NCBI GenBank assembly: GCA_964036275.1 | Contig: CAXIWQ010000068.1 | Span: 18,078-82,077 of the forward strand | DNA from: Litoditis marina | Lineage: Eukaryota; Nematoda; Chromadorea; Rhabditida; Rhabditidae | Direction: 5' to 3' | Length of the DNA stretch: 64,000 bases | Part shown: positions 59,091 to 64,000 of the stretch, one piece after another | Layout of the letters: the number at the start of each line of letters is the position of its first letter | Numbering within the stretch: the first letter of the stretch is position 1 | Position numbers and translations under genes: made by a program | Notes under the pieces: generated by a model | What the model was told of the DNA's origin: nothing | Seen by the model: the letters and a program-made list of their open reading frames with translations, nothing else | The model's database searches: none

Positions 59091-61851
59091 TTTACAAGCT
59101 CTGTATCGAAACTCAGAAAGTTCGAATTTTGGCCGCGCTGATATTCAATCGGCCGGATTCCGAAGTTTTCACAGGTCAATCTGAAGATTGTAAGAAAACC
59201 AATTGTTTCATGGTAGTTGTTACCATAAGTGGAAAAATAGTCCAATTGAGTAGTAACAGTGTACTAAAGATTTTTCATGTATACAAGCTCTGTATCGAAA
59301 CTCAGAAAGTTCGAATTTTGGCCGCGCTGATATTGAATCGGCCGGATTCCGAAGTTTTCACCGGTCAACCTGAAGATTGTAAATAGGTCAATTGTTTCAT
59401 GTTAGTTGTTACTATAAGTGGGGAGATAGTCCAATTGAGTAGTAACAGTGTACTAAAGATTTTTCATGTATACAAGCTCTGTATCGAAACTCAGAAAGTT
59501 CGAATTTTGGCCGCGCTGATATTCAATCGGCCGGATTCCGAAGTTTTCACAGGTCAATCTGAAGATTGTAAGAAAACCAATTGTTTCATGGTAGTTGTTA
59601 CTATAAGTGGGGAGATAGTCCAATTGAGTAGTAACAGTGTACTAAAGGTTTTTCATGTATACAAGCTCTGTATCGAAACTCAGAAAGTTCGAATTTTGGC
59701 CGCGCTGATATTCAATCGGCCGGATTCCGAAGTTTTCACAGGTCAATCTGAAGATTGTAAGAAAACCAATTGTTTCATGGTAGTTGTTACTATAAGTGAG
59801 GAGATAGTCCAACTGAGTAGTAACAGTGTACTAAAGGTTTTTCATGTATACAAGCTCTGTATCGAAACCCAGAAAGTTCGAATTTTGGCCGCGCTGATAT
59901 TGAATCGGCCGGGTTCCGAAGTTTTCACCGGTCAACCTGAAGATTGTAAATAGGTCAATTGTTTCATGTTAGTTGTGACCATACGTGGGAAGATAGTCCA
60001 ATTGAGTAGTAACAGTGTACTAAAGGTTTTTCATGTATACAAGCTCTGTATCGAAACTCAGAAAGTTCGAATTTTGGCCGCGCTGATATTCAATCGGCCG
60101 GATTCCGAAGTTTTCACAGGTCAATCTGAAGATTATAAGAAAACCAATTGTTTCATGGTAGTTGTTACCATAAGTGGGAAGATAGTCCAATTGAGTAGTA
60201 ACAGTGTACTAAAGATTTTTCATGTATACAAGCTCTGTATCGAAACTCAGAAGGTTCGAATTTTGGCCGCGCTGATATTCAATCGGCCGGATTCCGAAGT
60301 TTTCACAGGTCAATCTGAAGATTGTAAGAAAACCAATTGTTTCATGGTAGTTGTTACTATAAGTGGGGAGATAGTCCAATTAAGTAGTAACAGTGTACTA
60401 AAGGTTTTTCATGTATACAAGCTCTGTATCAAAACTCAGAAGGTTCGAATTTTGGCCGCGCTGATATTCAATCGGCCGGATTCCGAAGTTTTCACAGGTC
60501 AATCTGAAGATTGTAAATAGGTCAATTGTTTCATGGTAGTTGTTACTATAAGTGGGGAGATAGTCCAATTAAGTAGTAACAGTGTCCTTAAGGTTTTTCA
60601 TGTATACAAGCTCTGTATCGAAACTCAGAAAGTTCGAATTTTGGCCGCGCTGATATTGAATCAGCCGGATTTCGAAGTTTTCACGGGTCAATCTGAAGAT
60701 TGTAAGGAGGCCAATTGTTTCATGGTAGTTGTGACCATAAGTGGGAAGATAGTCCAATTGAGTAGTAACAGTGTACTGAAGGTTTTACATGTATACAAGC
60801 TCTTTATCGAAACTCAGAAAGTTCGAATTTTGGCCGCGCTGATCGGCCGGATTTCGAAGTTTTCACCGGTCAACCTGAAGATTGTAAATAGGTCAATTGT
60901 TTCAAGTTAGTTGTTACTATAAGTGGAAAGATAGTCCAATTAAGTAGTAACAGCGTACTAAAGGTTTTTCATGTTTACAAGCTCTGTATCGAAACTCAGA
61001 AAGTTCGAATTTTGGCCGCGCTGATATTCAATCGGCCGGATTCCGAAGTTTTCACAGGTCAATCTGAAGATTGTAAGAAAACCAATTGTTTCATGGTGGT
61101 TGTTACTATAAGTGGGGAGATAGTCCAACTGAGTAGTAACAGTGTACTAAAGGTTTTTCATGTAGACAAGCTCTGTATCGAAACTCAGAAAGTTCGAATT
61201 TTGGCCGCGCTGATATTGGATCGGCCGGATTCCGAAGTTTTCACAGGTCAATCTGAAGATTGTAAATAGGTCAATTGTTTCAAGTTAGTTGTTACTATAA
61301 GTGGAAAGATAGTACAATTAAGTAGTAACAGCGTACTAAAGGTTTTTCATGTTTACAAGCTCTGTATCGAAACTCAGAAAGTTCGAATTTTGGCCGCGCT
61401 GATATTCAATCGGCCGGATTCCGAAGTTTTCACAGGTCAATCTGAAGATTGTAAGAAAACCAATTGTTTCATGGTGGTTGTTACTATAAGTGGGGAGATA
61501 GTCCAACTGAGTAGTAACAGTGTACTAAAGGTTTTTCATGTAGACAAGCTCTGTATCGAAACTCAGAAAGTTCGAATTTTGGCCGCGCTGATATTCAATC
61601 GGCCGGGTTCCGAAGTTTTCACCGGTCAACCTGAAGATTGTAAATAGGTCAATTGTTTCATGTTAGTTGTTACTATAAGTGGAAAGATAGTCCAATTAAG
61701 TAGTAACAGCGTACTAAAGGTGTTTCATGTATACAAGCTCTGTATCGAAACTCAGAAAGTTCGAATTTTGCCCGCGCTGATATTCAATCGGCCGGATTCC
61801 GAAGTTTTCACAGGTCAATCTGAAGATTGTAAGAAAACCAATTGTTTCATG

Positions 61852-61931
61852 GTGGTAACAGCGTACTAAAGGTTTTTCATGGTGGTAACAGCGTACTAAA
61901 GGTAGTAACAGCGTACTAAAGGTTTTTCATG
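61852..61931. repeat. Rearranged satellite monomer, second copy
   Basis: The same local triplication 2,841 bp downstream of the first copy. Confidence 0.8.
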
Positions 61932-64000
61932 TTTACAAGCTCTGTATCGAAACTCAGAAAGTTCGAATTTTGGCCGCGCTGATATTCAATCGGCCGGATT
62001 CCGAAGTTTTCACAGGTCAATCTGAAGATTGTAAGAAAACCAATTGTTTCATGGTAGTTGTTACCATAAGTGGAAAAATAGTCCAATTGAGTAGTAACAG
62101 TGTACTAAAGATTTTTCATGTATACAAGCTCTGTATCGAAACTCAGAAAGTTCGAATTTTGGCCGCGCTGATATTGAATCGGCCGGATTCCGAAGTTTTC
62201 ACCGGTCAACCTGAAGATTGTAAATAGGTCAATTGTTTCATGTTAGTTGTTACTATAAGTGGGGAGATAGTCCAATTGAGTAGTAACAGTGTACTAAAGA
62301 TTTTTCATGTATACAAGCTCTGTATCGAAACTCAGAAAGTTCGAATTTTGGCCGCGCTGATATTCAATCGGCCGGATTCCGAAGTTTTCACAGGTCAATC
62401 TGAAGATTGTAAGAAAACCAATTGTTTCATGGTAGTTGTTACTATAAGTGGGGAGATAGTCCAATTGAGTAGTAACAGTGTACTAAAGGTTTTTCATGTA
62501 TACAAGCTCTGTATCGAAACTCAGAAAGTTCGAATTTTGGCCGCGCTGATATTCAATCGGCCGGATTCCGAAGTTTTCACAGGTCAATCTGAAGATTGTA
62601 AGAAAACCAATTGTTTCATGGTAGTTGTTACTATAAGTGAGGAGATAGTCCAACTGAGAAGTAACAGTGTACTAAAGGTTTTTCATGTATACAAGCTCTG
62701 TATCGAAACCCAGAAAGTTCGAATTTTGGCCGCGCTGATATTGAATCGGCCGGGTTCCGAAGTTTTCACCGGTCAACCTGAAGATTGTAAATAGGTCAAT
62801 TGTTTCATGTTAGTTGTGACCATACGTGGGAAGATAGTCCAATTGAGTAGTAACAGTGTACTAAAGGTTTTTCATGTTTACAAGCTCTGTATCGAAACTC
62901 AGAAAGTTCGAATTTTGGCCGCGCTGATATTCAATCGGCCGGATTCCGAAGTTTTCACAGGTCAATCTGAAGATTGTAAGAAAACCAATTGTTTCATGGT
63001 AGTTGTTACCAAAAGTGGGAAAATAGTCCAATTGAGTAGTAACAGTGTACTAAAGATTTTTCATGTATACAAGCTCTGTATCGAAACTCAGAAAGTTCGA
63101 ATTTTGGCCGCGCTGATATTGAATCGGCCGGATTCCGAAGTTTTCACAGGTCAATCTGAAGATTGTAAGAAAACCAATTGTTTCATGGTAGTTGTTCCTA
63201 TAAGTGGGGAGATAGTCCAATTGAGTAGTAACAGTGTACTAAAGGTTTTTCATGTATACAAGCTCTGTATCGAAACTCAGAAAGTTCGAATTTTGGCCGC
63301 GCTGATATTCAATCGGCCGGATTCCGAAGTTTTCACAGGTCAATCAGAAGATTGTAAGAAAACCAATTGTTTCATGGTAGTTGTTACTATAAGTGGGGAG
63401 ATAGTCCAACTGAGTAGTAACAGTGTACTAAAGGTTTTTCATGTATACAAGCTCTGTATCGAAACCCAGAAAGTTCGAATTTTGGCCGCGCTGATATTGA
63501 ATCGGCCGGATTTCGAAGTTTTCACAGAACAATCTAAAGATTGTAAGAAAACCAATTGTTTCATGGTAGTTGTTACCATAAGTGAGAAAATAGTCCAATT
63601 GAGTAGTAACAGTGTACTAAAGGTTTTTCATGTATACAACCTCTGTATCGAAACTCAGAAAGTTCGAATTTTGGCCGCGCTGATATTCAATCGGCCGGAT
63701 TCCGAAGTTTTCACAGGTCAATCTGAAGATTGTAAGAAAACCAATTGTTTCATGGTAGTTGTTACTATAAGTGGGGAGATAGTCCAATTGAGTAGTAACA
63801 GTGTACTAAAGGTTTTTCATGTATACAAGCTCTGTATCGAAACTCAGAAAGTTCGAATTTTGGCCGCGCTGATATTCAATCGGCCGGATTCCGAAGTTTT
63901 CACAGGTCAATCTGAAGATTGTAAGAAAACCAATTGTTTCATGGTAGTTGTTACTATAAGTGAGGAGATAGTCCAACTGAGTAGTAACAGTGTACTAAAG

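Larger units (their letters stand above)
57126..62806. repeat. 15-monomer higher-order repeat (2,841 bp)
   Basis: Two adjacent, almost identical units, 57126-59965 and 59966-62806. I noticed one difference: a C missing near 57895 in the first unit (GTGACATAAG against GTGACCATAAG). Each unit includes one rearranged monomer with a local triplication and one monomer with a 7-bp deletion. Confidence 0.85.
14472..64000. repeat. 189-bp satellite array, right block
   Basis: About 261 head-to-tail 189-bp monomers in the same orientation as the left block, running off the window end. Monomers differ mainly at a few linked sites: TTCAAT/TTGAAT, GATTCC/GATTTC/GGTTCC, ACAGGT/ACCGGT, the codons after GATTGT (AAGAAAACC, AAGGAGGCC, ACGAAGGCC, AAGAATACC, AAATAGGTC), and AAGGTT/AAGATT. 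The phase-zero frame is open for up to 1633 codons (28958-33859), interrupted by the AAATAG variant and by small indels. One foreign insert lies at 45487-45679. I interpret the array as centromere-like or other constitutive satellite; its chromosomal location cannot be read from the window. Confidence 0.97.

Noticed and set aside
14472..64000. CRISPR array
   Set aside because: The repeats are contiguous 189-bp monomers without unique spacers and the context is eukaryotic.
1..64000. CENP-B box in the satellite monomer
   Set aside because: No stretch close to the TTCG...CGGG pattern of the known box; only short TTCGAA and CGGCCG words.

Overview
The window is eukaryotic repeat DNA, almost certainly from an animal (most likely an invertebrate; the sequence does not settle the phylum). 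Three things show this: a long tandem satellite, a Polinton/Maverick-type DNA transposon remnant, and a tRNA-derived SINE-like insert, together with AATAAA polyadenylation signals and no bacterial gene organisation. I see no ordinary host gene.

Layout. (1) Positions 1-1733 and 14472-64000 are one satellite array with a 189-bp monomer (about 9 monomers on the left and about 261 on the right), all in the same orientation. The monomer is 63 codons long and has no stop in one forward frame, so long but probably meaningless open frames run through it (up to 1633 codons). Point variants arrange the monomers into several local higher-order repeats: 7-mer near 17.5-20.6 kb, 13-mer near 24.7-29.7 kb, 10-mer near 35.6-39.1 kb, about 21-mer near 42.5-55 kb, and 15-mer near 57.1-62.8 kb. 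(2) Positions 1734-14471 are a 12,738-bp element inserted into one satellite monomer, flanked by a perfect 6-bp duplication (GACAAG). The element is a near-perfect giant palindrome: two arms of about 6.32 kb around a unique 96-bp centre (8053-8148). (3) Positions 45487-45679 hold a 193-bp insert carrying RNA polymerase III A- and B-box sequences.

Within each arm of the palindrome, from the outside in: subterminal repeats; a duplicated CCAAT-containing block; a 199-codon gene that looks like the N-terminal, cysteine-rich part of a Polinton protein-primed DNA polymerase B without its catalytic domains; a 117-codon open frame without a starting ATG; a 130-codon C2H2 zinc-finger gene; a 1.7-kb zone of decayed tandem repeats; and a low-complexity stretch next to the centre. 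A dispersed motif of about 55 bp with hairpin potential occurs four times per arm. No integrase, capsid, packaging ATPase, protease or polymerase palm domain is visible, so the element should be non-autonomous.

The 6-bp target duplication, 5'-AG terminus and PolB-type zinc module together make a Polinton-derived element the best reading. The unusual part is the form: inverted repeats that take up practically the whole element. I infer that a protein-primed replication intermediate may have folded back and copied one end onto the other. The two arms appear identical wherever I compared them, apart from four homopolymer-length differences, so the event is young or the arms are being homogenised.
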